A stretch of 54,834 nt of DNA from Acidimicrobiaceae bacterium (GTDB lineage: Bacteria > Actinomycetota > Acidimicrobiia > Acidimicrobiales > RAAP-2): NCBI GenBank assembly GCA_027315005.1, contig DAHUZT010000015.1, forward strand, positions 1 through 54,834, given 5' to 3'. Positions 25,113 to 32,499 of this stretch are shown piece by piece (position 1 is the first letter of the stretch; each line of letters opens with the position of its first letter). The position numbers and the translations under genes were made by a program. The notes under the pieces were generated by a model, which saw only the letters and a program-made list of their open reading frames with translations, was not told the origin of the DNA and searched no databases.

Positions 25113-27874
25113 CGGTGACCTCCTTGGCCGGGCAGGTTTGCCATGGTTGTCCCGGTTCCCCGGGGACCAAACGGCCCGACGGTGATACGACGTGGTGGGC
25201 TGGAGGCGACGTGACCGGCCGCATCGGTCGTCACGCTCTCGAGGCGGTACCTGCCGGCTGCCAGAGCGCGCACGTGCCACTCGGCGATCCACCCGTCGAT
25301 GGTGAGAGTTGCCGTGGCGATGGTCACCGGAGTCCGGATGGACCCACCCGAGATCTGAAAGGAGACCGAGGAAACCGCGGCCCTCCCGACGGCCGACGCG
25401 TCGAGCACGACCGTGGCACCGCGCGCCACTTCGGTCGGTCTCCCCGGCAGAATGATCCGGGTGGTGAGCCGAGGGTTGCGCACGGTCACCACGACCGCTG
25501 GGCTCGAGGCCGTCTCGCCGGAGGTGTCGGTTGCCACGCTCTGGAGCCGGTAGGTCCCGTTCTGCACGTCGGAGGAAGCCCAACCGGCCAGCCAACCGTC
25601 GACGGTGGGCGTGGCCGTGGCGATGGTCACCGGGCCGGTGAGTCGGCCTCCCGAGAGCACGAAGTGGACAGTCGCCACCCCGAGCGGGCTCGTCGCCGCG
25701 GCGTCGAGCCACACCCCACCGGCGAGGACGGCCCCCGCACCGGGCAGGCCAACGGTGGTGGTTGGCAGCGGTGTGGTGGTGAGGAGGGCCAGACTGCCCT
25801 CTGCGTCGGGGCCGCTCGCTACCGTGATGGCCCGTGTGCCTCCGGGCAGGTCCACCAGGGTCGGGAAGGGCACCCGGGACTGGACGGTCCCGTTGCCTAC
25901 TTGGCCGGAGCGGTCGTCGCCGAATGCGTAGAGGGCCCCCGTCGAGGTGAGCACCAGACTGTGGGCGGCGCCCGCCGCGATTCCGGTGGCCAGCACCCCG
26001 GCCGGCAGGCGCACCGGAATCGGCACGTCGGTACTGAGGGTACCGGTTCCGAGCTGACCATCGCCGTTCTCCCCGAAGGCGTAGACCTGGCCGGTGGCAG
26101 AGAGGGCGAGACTGTGGGCACCGCCGGCGGCGATGGCGACGATCCGCATGCTGGTGAGCAGACCGACCTCGACCGGGACGTTGCTGTCGGTCGTGGAGCC
26201 GTTGCCCAGCTGGCCGTACCCGCCGGCGCCCCAGGCGTAGACCCGGCCGGTGGCAGAGAGCGCGAGACTGTGGGCACCGCCGCCCGAGATGGCGACGAAC
26301 CGCACTGCTGAAGGCATGCTGACCACGACCGGCACCGTGCTGTCGGTCGTGGAGCCGTTGCCCAGCTGGCCGTACCCGCCGGCACCCCAGGCGTAGACCT
26401 GGCCGGTGGATGAGAGCGCGAGGCCGCCGTCGCCGGTGGCTGCGATCGCCGTCGCCGTCACGCCAGGCGGCAGCTGCACGGCAACCGGCACAGCGCTGGC
26501 CGAGGTGGTGCCGTCGCCCAACTGCCCATCGGCCCCCTGCCCCCAGGAATAGACCGTACCGGCGGCCGTCAGGACTATGACGTGGAACCCACCCGCAGCG
26601 ATCGCGGTGACTGTCGTCCCGACCGGCATCGAGGCTTGTACTGGAATGCCGCTCTCGGTCGTCGTACCGTTGCCGAGCTCACCGTCGGAGTTGTAGCCCC
26701 AGCCGTAGACTGCGCCTGCGGAGGAGAGGACGAAGGTGTCCTCCACCCCGCTGGCGAGGGCAGTCGGGACGACGCCGGCCGGGAGACCGCGGAGGGGCGC
26801 AGGCGTCGAGCTGTCGGTTGACGCCACGTTGCCCACTTGACCGATCTGTCCCCAACCGAACGCGTCTCGGGGGACGAGCGGTGGGCCGATGGAGATCACG
26901 AGCGGGCGGGACACCGCCGTCTCGGCCGGATCCGAGCTGTCGGTCACCCTCAGCTCGACGGTGCTGGTTCCCGCCACCGTCGGGGTACCCGAGAGGGACC
27001 CTTGTGTCGCATCGAGGTGCAACCCCGGCGGTAGCACGCTCCCGGGGGCCAGTGCCCAGAGATAGGGAGGCTTGCCTCCCACCGCGTCGAGCTGCGTGTC
27101 GTAGGAGGCGCCGACCGTTGCCGGCGGGAGTGAGGCGGTGATGACAGAGAGCGGTCCGGGGACGATGGTTGTCGAGGTCACCACCGGTGCCGGGTTGGTC
27201 GTCAGGGTGCAGGGTATGGAGGACTCCCCGAGGACCGGGAGCATCGCGGTGATGGTGAGCGGTCCGGGTGACACCTCGACCGTTCCTGCCGCACCGGCGA
27301 CGAACGGTCCGACCGAGACGGGCGCCAAAGTGATCGATGCCGCCTGACCACTGGTCAGACCCACCGAGAATGCCTGGGGCGAACTTTCCCCGTTCAACAT
27401 CGGTGGTGAGGCATCGGTGGCGGTGGCGTCCTCCACGACGACCGACCCCGACAAGCGCGTCGAGCCCAAGGAGACGATCGTAGCGACGACTGATGAAGGC
27501 ACGACAAGTGTCGTCTGGTAGTCACTGACCGTCATCGTGGATCCTGCATCGACGCTCGCCGGGGCCGAACCGGCCACGGTCGCCGCGAACGCTTCGGTCC
27601 CGAGCACCGGCAATGTGCAATTGAAGGTCGTCGCGATCGGAGGGCTGGAGATCAGGGTTGCCCGGGATGGCGCCGCTGAGCGATGAGCGGCGTGTGGCGT
27701 CACCGCCGCGGCCGGCCCTCCCGCACCGGTCGCCGATGCAATCACCAAAACGACGGCGAGCATTCCGACCGATCGTCGGCTCGCTGTGCGTTCCAACAGA
27801 CGCCCCGCCTCACTTCCGCGTCGAGCCGGAGGAGCGACGATTCTCTGCCTGAGATCTCGCAGCCTTCGGATCAC
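25109..27874 (-). CDS. Secreted DUF6801-like/Ig/RCC1-repeat surface protein
   Basis: A 921-residue exported protein. GTG 27874 is preceded by AGGGGGA with a good spacing. An Arg-rich stretch leads to the signal segment SVGMLAVVLVIASATGAGG. Then comes a region with FNCTLPVLGTEAFAATVAG and GPLTITAMLPVLGESSIPC, like DUF6801, and a putative Ig domain (VLPPGLHLDATQGSLSGTP). About seven RCC1 repeats of 50-52 residues follow (YAWGAGGYGQLGNGSTTDS appears twice), predicting a beta-propeller. Finally two copies of a beta domain occur (TIATATPTVDGWLAGW; TIATATLTIDGWIAEW). No catalytic motif is visible, so a carbohydrate- or protein-binding surface role is likely. The stop overlaps the phosphoesterase start, implying a joint function. 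Confidence 0.88.
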   Translation of the reverse strand: MIRRLRDLRQRIVAPPARRGSEAGRLLERTASRRSVGMLAVVLVIASATGAGGPAAAVTPHAAHRSAAPSRATLISSPPIATTFNCTLPVLGTEAFAATVAGSAPASVDAGSTMTVSDYQTTLVVPSSVVATIVSLGSTRLSGSVVVEDATATDASPPMLNGESSPQAFSVGLTSGQAASITLAPVSVGPFVAGAAGTVEVSPGPLTITAMLPVLGESSIPCTLTTNPAPVVTSTTIVPGPLSVITASLPPATVGASYDTQLDAVGGKPPYLWALAPGSVLPPGLHLDATQGSLSGTPTVAGTSTVELRVTDSSDPAETAVSRPLVISIGPPLVPRDAFGWGQIGQVGNVASTDSSTPAPLRGLPAGVVPTALASGVEDTFVLSSAGAVYGWGYNSDGELGNGTTTESGIPVQASMPVGTTVTAIAAGGFHVIVLTAAGTVYSWGQGADGQLGDGTTSASAVPVAVQLPPGVTATAIAATGDGGLALSSTGQVYAWGAGGYGQLGNGSTTDSTVPVVVSMPSAVRFVAISGGGAHSLALSATGRVYAWGAGGYGQLGNGSTTDSNVPVEVGLLTSMRIVAIAAGGAHSLALSATGQVYAFGENGDGQLGTGTLSTDVPIPVRLPAGVLATGIAAGAAHSLVLTSTGALYAFGDDRSGQVGNGTVQSRVPFPTLVDLPGGTRAITVASGPDAEGSLALLTTTPLPTTTVGLPGAGAVLAGGVWLDAAATSPLGVATVHFVLSGGRLTGPVTIATATPTVDGWLAGWASSDVQNGTYRLQSVATDTSGETASSPAVVVTVRNPRLTTRIILPGRPTEVARGATVVLDASAVGRAAVSSVSFQISGGSIRTPVTIATATLTIDGWIAEWHVRALAAGRYRLESVTTDAAGHVASSPPRRITVGPFGPRGTGTTMANLPGQGGHR
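26184..26420. repeat. Near-identical 156-bp RCC1-repeat unit pair
   Basis: The sequence starting at 26184 (CTGTCGGTCGTGGAGCCGTT) recurs at 26340, a period of 156 bp, equal to one 52-codon RCC1 repeat. Conservation at the nucleotide level points to recent internal duplication or gene conversion. Confidence 0.85.
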
Positions 27875-27955
27875 CGCCTGTCCCCCTCGCTCTTCACGTA
27901 CAACGGGCTGGAGGTACCTCCTCTCCACGGCCGGGTGTCCGTGGATCGGACCATA

Positions 27956-28017
27956 CCAACGATGCGCGGCTGGGCTGCGCGCCAAGCCAACGATGCGCGG
28001 CTGGGCTGCCCGCCATG
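27956..28017. repeat. Two 31-bp direct repeats
   Basis: Units 27956-27986 and 27987-28017 match at 29 of 31 positions. Each begins CCAACGATGCGCGGCTGGGC. The pair sits about 80 bases upstream of the RCC1 gene start and 200 bases upstream of the antitoxin gene, outside coding sequence. Confidence 0.9.
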
Positions 28018-28181
28018 GCACCTTTGCACGAGTGAACACCTGGTCAACGATGTGGTGTTCTCGGGTGCCATGATGCGAAGCCGCTTGTCCAGGTCACCGA
28101 CTGCCAGCCCTTCTCCCACCGCCGAGCACGGTGCTTCGCCGAGGCGCAGGTGGCCGGCAGGCGCGCGCGGGAGCACTTGGC

Positions 28182-28213
28182 GCATACCATTCTCCATCCC
28201 ATACTGGTATGCT
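28182..28213 (+). promoter_or_regulatory. Antitoxin promoter region with 7-bp inverted repeat
   Basis: GCATACC (28182-28188) is the reverse complement of GGTATGC (28206-28212). The right arm overlaps a TATGCT -10-like hexamer (28208-28213), and GTG 28220 begins 6 bases later, which suggests leaderless translation. The dyad is a natural site for autorepression by the RHH antitoxin. No good -35 is seen. Confidence 0.45.
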
Positions 28214-28219
28214 CGACAA

Positions 28220-28474
28220 GTGGCCACCCAACAGATCGCCGTCCGGCTCCCCGAGGAGCTACTGGACGAGCTCGACGCGCTCGTTGCAAGTGGGGTCTAC
28301 GAGAGTCGGGCAGCGGCAGTACGCGCCGGCGTCGAGGCCATTACCGCGCTCGAACGCCGCTTGCAGACAGACCGAGCCATCGTCGCGGGCTACCGCCGCA
28401 CTCCACCCACGGCAGCCGAGCATGACGCCTCCGTCGCTTCGCTTCGAGACGCCATCGCCGAGGAACCCTGGTGA
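28220..28474 (+). CDS. Ribbon-helix-helix antitoxin
   Basis: An 84-residue protein. The N-terminus QIAVRLPEELLDELDALVASGVYESRAAAVRAGVEAI is a ribbon-helix-helix DNA-binding domain (short beta strand, two helices). The C-terminal tail (GYRRTPPTAAEHDASVASLRDAIAEEPW) would wrap the toxin. The GTG start at 28220 has no obvious ribosome-binding site but follows a -10-like box by 6 bases. Its last codon overlaps the GTG of the MazF-like gene (GTGA), the usual coupling of antitoxin first, toxin second. It would neutralise the toxin and repress its own promoter. Confidence 0.88.
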   Translation: MATQQIAVRLPEELLDELDALVASGVYESRAAAVRAGVEAITALERRLQTDRAIVAGYRRTPPTAAEHDASVASLRDAIAEEPW

Positions 28475-28788
28475 GCGAGCCTCGTCGCGGGGAAGTCTGG
28501 TGGGGCGAGATCGAGGACCTGGGGCGGCGCCCCTTCCTGGTCATGACCAGGTCAGCCACGATTCCAGTCCTGGGCGGCGTACTTGCGGCCCCCGTGACCC
28601 GTACGGTGAGGAACATCCCGACGGAGGTCTCGCTCGGGCCCGACGACGGGATGCCCACGGAGTGCGCCGCAAGCTTCGACAACCTGCGTGTCGTGCCAAA
28701 GGGCTCTCTCGTAGACCGCATCTGCGTGGTGGCGTCCACTCGACTGGTGGAGGCTTGCAGCGCGCTTCGCTCCGCTGTCGACTGCTGA
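28471..28788 (+). CDS. MazF/PemK-family endoribonuclease toxin
   Basis: A 105-residue protein of usual MazF length. Family markers: PRRGEVWWGEIEDLGRRPFLVMTR at the N-terminus, GGVLAAPVTRTVRNIPTEVSLG, and CAASFDNLRVVPKGSLVDRI. MazF toxins cut mRNA or other RNA at short sequence motifs and stop growth; the target motif cannot be read here. GTG 28471 overlaps the antitoxin stop by 4 bases. The pair lies between a secreted-protein cluster and a TetR operon, in an accessory-looking part of the window. Confidence 0.92.
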   Translation: MSEPRRGEVWWGEIEDLGRRPFLVMTRSATIPVLGGVLAAPVTRTVRNIPTEVSLGPDDGMPTECAASFDNLRVVPKGSLVDRICVVASTRLVEACSALRSAVDC

Positions 28789-29149
28789 ACACATCCTTCC
28801 GGCAGGGTCCGGGCGACCGGCATCAGGGGGCCGGCGCCCTGCCGACCTCTGGGTCGTCGTGAGCGAGACCGCCGCGATGCTCACCGTCCTCTGGGGGGCG
28901 TCGCGATACCCGTTGGGGTCGGTCGCGGGCGACGACGTCCAGCGCGCGATCGGAGAGCCCGTGGAGGCGGGCGGAGCGTCGCAGATGGCGGACAGTCGGC
29001 TCCGGCTCGATGTCGACGGCCGAGACCTCTTCACACCGCTGCCGCCTTGCCCGCAGCAGTCTGGCGTCACTTCTGCGGCAGGTACACGGCTGCCCGACTG
29101 CTTGCCGGTTCATGGCCGCCTGGGGCTTGACAGGTCTCTCTCGATCGGT
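28789..29149. other. Intergenic region without a supported gene
   Basis: 361 bases. Open frames exist on both strands but show no domain, no good ribosome-binding site and no agreement with surrounding coding style. It separates the toxin stop from the TetR operator cluster. Confidence 0.5.
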
Positions 29150-29182
29150 AACTATGAGTGATAGTTTACCTATCGACGATAG
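29150..29182. promoter_or_regulatory. Nested palindromes: probable TetR operator
   Basis: Three overlapping dyads lie just before the TetR gene: AACTAT-N5-ATAGTT (29150-29166), GATAG-N5-CTATC (29160-29174) and CTATCG-A-CGATAG (29170-29182). This AT-rich patch stands out in GC-rich surroundings. An autoregulatory operator is the natural reading and supports a start codon downstream of it. Confidence 0.7.
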
Positions 29183-29195
29183 TTGTGGAGCACAA

Positions 29196-29822
29196 TTGGC
29201 GACAACCCAGACGAACCACCAGGTCGATCGACGAGGGCGCCGCCGGGAGGCGAAGCTGGCGACGATCCTGACCGAGGCGTGGACGCTGGCTCGTCGTGAC
29301 GGCCTGGCCGCCATCTCGCTGCGGGACCTCGGGGAGCGCGTCGACCTGCGTCAACCATCCCTTTACGCCTACTTCGACTCGAAGCTCGGCCTGTACGACT
29401 TGATGTTCGCTGACGGCAATCGGCAGCTCCTGGACCTGGTGAGGTCCCTCTCCCTGAGCGACGACCCACGCCAGGCGATCGTTGCGTTCGTCGAGGCGCT
29501 GGTGCGGTTCTCGAGCGAGGACGTGGTGCGCCATCAGCTGTTGTTCCAGCGGACGATCCCCGGCTTCGAACCTTCGCCCGAGTCGTACGAGCTCTCTGTC
29601 GAGGTCTACGAGATCGCCCGCCAAAGGCTCGCCGCGGCAGCCGCGTCCGATCCCGGAGACGTCGACGTCTTCAGCGCGCTGGTAAACGGACTCGCTCATC
29701 AGCAGGTGGCAAACGACCCCGGTGGCGATCGCTGGGTCCGCCTCGCCGCACGGACGGTGGACATGTTTCTGGCCGACGTCGATCGACGTCGGCCGGGCGC
29801 TCGGAATGGACCACGACAATGA
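29196..29822 (+). CDS. TetR-family transcriptional regulator
   Basis: A 208-residue repressor. The N-terminal HTH is GLAAISLRDLGERVDLRQPSLYAYFDSKLGLYDLMF, a typical TetR DNA-binding helix set. The C-terminal ligand-binding domain is helical with no recognisable ligand signature. TTG 29196 has GGAG at a 6-base spacing. ATG 29154 would add 14 residues but would make the operator palindromes coding, so TTG is preferred. The stop overlaps the next ATG (ATGA), so this is the first gene of a three-gene operon with the DinB-like and metallo-beta-lactamase-fold genes. It probably represses the operon and is released by a small molecule. Confidence 0.9.
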   Translation: MATTQTNHQVDRRGRRREAKLATILTEAWTLARRDGLAAISLRDLGERVDLRQPSLYAYFDSKLGLYDLMFADGNRQLLDLVRSLSLSDDPRQAIVAFVEALVRFSSEDVVRHQLLFQRTIPGFEPSPESYELSVEVYEIARQRLAAAAASDPGDVDVFSALVNGLAHQQVANDPGGDRWVRLAARTVDMFLADVDRRRPGARNGPRQ

Positions 29823-30580
29823 ACCAGGCACCCGTCGGCAACGTGACCACGATCCCGAGGATCGCCCACGACGAAGCGATGCGGATCGCCGCAGTGGAGA
29901 ACGCCAAGTTCGCGAGCCTGTTGCGCAGCTTCGAGCCCGACGACTGGACCAAGCCCACCGAGTGCGTGCTCTGGGACGTGCGAGCCCTCACCGCTCACGT
30001 CGTGGGGTCCGCCGCCGGTGAGGCGTCGCCCCGCGAGTTCGTCCGCCAGGTGCGGAAGGGACGTCCGTTGGTCGCTGAGATCGGTGGCAAGTTCTGGTGG
30101 GACGGGATGAACGAGCTCCAAGTGCGCGAGCGAGCCGACCTCAGTACCCAAGACCTTGTCGCCGAGTGGGGTGCTACCTCCGCTCGGGCTTTGCGTGCTC
30201 GCACCGGGCTTCCGCGCCCGCTCGCGAGGCTTCCCCTGCTCAATCTCCCCGCCCCAGTCGGCCGGCAGCCGCTCTCCTACCTGTTCGACATCGGGTTCAC
30301 CCGCGACGTGTGGATACACCGCATCGACCTGACTCGGGCTGCGGCCAAGACGCTCGACGCCGATCCCGATCACGACGGTCGGATCGTGGCCGACCTCGTC
30401 GCCGAATGGGCGAGCACCCACGGTGAGCCCTTCACTCTCATGCTCGGTGGCCCGGCCGGAGGGCAGTTCCGAGCCGGAACCGGCGGCGAGCACGTCGACA
30501 TGGACGCCATCGAGTTCTGCCGGATCCTGGCCGAGCGAGTTCATGGCACCGGAATCCTCCGCTACACCCTTCCTTTCTAG
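29819..30580 (+). CDS. Maleylpyruvate isomerase-family (DinB-like, mycothiol-dependent type) protein
   Basis: A 253-residue protein of the four-helix-bundle DinB-like family that includes mycothiol-dependent maleylpyruvate isomerase. Visible family parts: LRSFEPDDWTKPTECVLWDVRALTAHVVGSAAGE (with the metal-ligand His in AHVVG), and later FDIGFTRDVWIHRIDLTRA (His in WIHRIDL). The C-terminal SCP2-like part (FTLMLGGPAGG, DMDAIEFCRILAERVHGTG) is present. It probably handles a reactive or thiol-linked substrate, and mycothiol dependence is inference from family and phylum. ATG 29819 overlaps the TetR stop (ATGA), indicating tight co-expression. Confidence 0.85.
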   Translation: MNQAPVGNVTTIPRIAHDEAMRIAAVENAKFASLLRSFEPDDWTKPTECVLWDVRALTAHVVGSAAGEASPREFVRQVRKGRPLVAEIGGKFWWDGMNELQVRERADLSTQDLVAEWGATSARALRARTGLPRPLARLPLLNLPAPVGRQPLSYLFDIGFTRDVWIHRIDLTRAAAKTLDADPDHDGRIVADLVAEWASTHGEPFTLMLGGPAGGQFRAGTGGEHVDMDAIEFCRILAERVHGTGILRYTLPF

Positions 30581-30617
30581 CCCCACGAACCCAACCCGCA
30601 AAGGAGCAGGCAGCGAC

Positions 30618-31337
30618 ATGCAGATCGCCGAGATCGCCGATCACATCTACCGGTTCTCGATGTTCGTCCCCGACGTCGGTCCGACCGGCTTCACCTTCAA
30701 CCAGTACCTCATCAACGACGAGCGGCCCCTGCTTTTCCACACCGGCCACCGGGCCACCTTCCCGCTCCTCGCCGAGGCCGTCGCCACGATCACCCCCCTG
30801 GACCGGCTTCGCTGGATTACCTTCGGCCACCTGGAGGCGGACGAGTGCGGCGCCATGAACGAATTGCTCGCCGCAGCACCCCAGGCTGAGGTGGCACACG
30901 GGGCACTCGGCTGCATGGTGTCGCTGAACGACCTGGCCGACCGGCCGCCCTGCCCACTGGCGGACGGCCAGGTCATCGAGCTCGGCGCGCACCGGGTCCG
31001 GCACATCGACACCCCCCACGTCCCCCACGGCTGGGAGGCCCGAATCCTCTACGAGGAGACCACCAACACGCTGTTGTGCGGAGACCTCTTCACCCAACTC
31101 GGCAACGGCCCCGCGGTCACGAACGAAGACATCATCGGTGCCGCCGCGCAGGCAGAGGACGTCTTTGGGGCCAGCTGCCTCACCCCGAACACCGGCCCCA
31201 CTATCCGACGACTGGCCGACCTCAGCCCGACGACGCTCGCCGTCATGCACGGCTCCTGCTTCGTCGGGGACGGGTCGACGGCGCTGTTGGCGCTCGCCGA
31301 CGAGTACGACAGGCGCCTCTCCGACGCCCGGTCCTGA
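30618..31337 (+). CDS. Metallo-beta-lactamase-fold (ODP/flavodiiron-like) protein without flavodoxin domain
   Basis: A 239-residue protein. The metal-site pattern is of the flavodiiron/ODP type rather than the hydrolase HxHxDH type: GHLEADECGAMNE (H-x-E-x-D), VAHGALGC, DTPHVPHGWE, LLCGDLFTQ and a final MHGSCF. ODP-like proteins bind a di-iron site and react with O2, NO or act as redox sensors; flavodiiron enzymes carry an extra flavodoxin domain that is absent here. ATG 30618 has AAGGAG 12 bases upstream. It is the third gene of the TetR operon, 37 bases after the DinB-like gene. A sensing or detoxification role is inferred, not shown. Confidence 0.85.
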   Translation: MQIAEIADHIYRFSMFVPDVGPTGFTFNQYLINDERPLLFHTGHRATFPLLAEAVATITPLDRLRWITFGHLEADECGAMNELLAAAPQAEVAHGALGCMVSLNDLADRPPCPLADGQVIELGAHRVRHIDTPHVPHGWEARILYEETTNTLLCGDLFTQLGNGPAVTNEDIIGAAAQAEDVFGASCLTPNTGPTIRRLADLSPTTLAVMHGSCFVGDGSTALLALADEYDRRLSDARS

Positions 31338-31341
31338 AGCA

Positions 31342-31366
31342 GCACCTTCCGGCCGAATGAAGGTGC
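31342..31366 (+). terminator. Hairpin after the TetR operon
   Basis: GCACCTTC (31342-31349) pairs fully with GAAGGTGC (31359-31366), 9-base loop, 5 bases after the stop of the MBL-fold gene. There is no T-run, but position and stability suit a terminator in a GC-rich genome. Confidence 0.55.
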
Positions 31367-31383
31367 GGACATCAAACTGTCAC

Positions 31384-31407
31384 AAATTCGTCTGTCGAAT
31401 TTCGTGG
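31384..31407. repeat. Hairpin repeat, copy 1 (related to the one beside the tRNA)
   Basis: AAATTCG-TCTGT-CGAATTT followed by CGTGG. It matches 32479-32502 at 20 of 24 positions; the stem change T to C is matched by A to G, so pairing is kept. Stem 7 bp, loop 5. Possible remnant of a duplicated tRNA 3-prime flank or a shared termination hairpin. Confidence 0.6.
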
Positions 31408-31466
31408 TCTTGGGGTGGCAGTGTACGAACACCCCTGAGCGGCTGAATGACCAGGTCACGGCAATT

Positions 31467-31697
31467 CTAGAGGCGGGATCGATCAGCCTCGCCGCGCCGG
31501 ACGCGGTCCTCAGCGTGGGGGACGGGGATCGTTAGTGGGTGCTCTGTGTCACCGAGGCGAATCCAGCCCCACTCCCCCCACCGCGAAGGCCTTGACCTCA
31601 AGCCCAGCTGTTCGTAGTGAGCGAGCGCTGCTCGCATGTCGGTCACCGGGCAACGAGGTGAGAAGAAGGCGGTCCGCGCCTTCCAGCCACTGATCAC
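31467..31697 (-). pseudogene. Truncated VOC/glyoxalase-fold (bleomycin-resistance-like) fragment
   Basis: About 76 residues. WKARTAFFSPRCPVTDMRAALAHYEQLGL and WGEWGWIRLGDTE are clear N-terminal features of VOC-fold proteins, but the protein then runs into unrelated residues (HPLTIPVPHAEDRVRRGEADRSRL) and stops, about 60 residues short of a normal VOC protein. GTG 31697 is divergent from the RibD-C reductase. The 3-prime half is missing or frameshifted, so the product is probably not functional. It supports a decayed accessory segment between 31.4 and 32.6 kb. Confidence 0.5.
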
Positions 31698-31736
31698 GAC
31701 GCTTGCTTGGGCGGGTGGCCGGATTACGATCGAGCG

Positions 31737-32336
31737 GTGCTGATCTATTCGATGAGCGTCTCCGTGGACGGCTACATCGCAGACCGCGACGGCGCTTTCG
31801 GGTGGACTGCACCGAGCGACGAGGTCTTTGCGTTCCACCTCGGGCGAGTGCGCGAGCTCGGCGCCCACCTCTGCGGCCGCAGGCTCTACGAAACGATGCT
31901 CGTATGGGAGACCGATCCGTCACTGCGCGGCACCGAGCTTGGAGCCCAATTCGCCGACGTCTGGTCCGCCCTACCCAAAGTCGTATTCAGCCGCACGCTG
32001 GACAGTGTCCAAGGCAACGCCCGGCTCGCCGACGCACCGGTGGCCGAGGAAGTGGCCACGGCGCTCGGGGCGACCGACAAGGACGTCGAGATCGGCGGCG
32101 CCAGTCTCGCCGCAGCAGCGATCGAACTCGGCATGGTCGATGAGTTTCGCATCTTCCGCGTTCCGATCGTGGTCGGTGGCGGCACGCCGCACCTGCCCCC
32201 GGTCATCGAGGACATTCCTCTCGACTTGATCGAGACCAGAACGTTTGGCTCACGCGTGACCTACGAGCGCTACCAGCGCGTCCACGCCGACTCGGATCGA
32301 CGACCGCCGCCAGAGTCGACACCAGACCGTCCGTGA
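31737..32336 (+). CDS. RibD C-terminal/dihydrofolate reductase-fold protein
   Basis: A 199-residue protein of the RibD_C group. Family markers: IYSMSVSVDGYIADRDGAFGW at the N-terminus, HLCGRRLYETMLVWE, VEIGGASLAAAAIELGMVDEFRIFRVPIVVGGGTPHLP, and a final TYERY. Members are NADPH-dependent reductases of unknown substrate, often in accessory regions. GTG 31737 (VLIYSMSV) matches the family start; the longer frame from 31707 begins with TTG and adds no conserved residues. The gene lies between the VOC fragment and the unusual tRNA. No operon partner is visible. Confidence 0.88.
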   Translation: MLIYSMSVSVDGYIADRDGAFGWTAPSDEVFAFHLGRVRELGAHLCGRRLYETMLVWETDPSLRGTELGAQFADVWSALPKVVFSRTLDSVQGNARLADAPVAEEVATALGATDKDVEIGGASLAAAAIELGMVDEFRIFRVPIVVGGGTPHLPPVIEDIPLDLIETRTFGSRVTYERYQRVHADSDRRPPPESTPDRP

Positions 32337-32478
32337 CCAACGTCAGAGCCAACGCCGTCGACCCAACGCCGCTCGCCGGCACTTGGCCGGGCAGCTCGAT
32401 CTCGACTGCCAGCCAGCCGAGCCGTGAAGTCGTCGCGGCATCATCGGTCGGACAGGTGAGTCGCCACCCAGAACTCGC

Positions 32479-32497
32479 AAACTCGTTCGTCGAGTTT
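32479..32497 (-). terminator. Hairpin directly 3-prime of the tRNA gene (repeat copy 2)
   Basis: AAACTCG (32479-32485) pairs with CGAGTTT (32491-32497) around TTCGT. On the minus strand it starts 3 bases after the tRNA 3-prime end. It is the second copy of the hairpin at 31384-31402. Confidence 0.55.
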
Positions 32498-32499
32498 CG

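Larger units (their letters stand above)
27875..28219. other. Intergenic region between the RCC1 gene and the toxin-antitoxin pair
   Basis: 345 bases upstream of both divergent units. No convincing gene. It contains the 31-bp direct repeat described separately, an Arg/Trp-rich out-of-frame reading with no family resemblance, and the promoter of the antitoxin gene near its right end. Confidence 0.5.

Noticed and set aside
28859-29161. A 100-codon plus-strand frame before the TetR gene
   Set aside because: No ribosome-binding site or family match, and it runs into the operator palindromes.
30423-30617. Extended N-terminus of the MBL-fold protein
   Set aside because: It overlaps the end of the DinB-like gene out of frame; ATG 30618 fits the family start (MQIAEIADHIYRF) and has a Shine-Dalgarno sequence.
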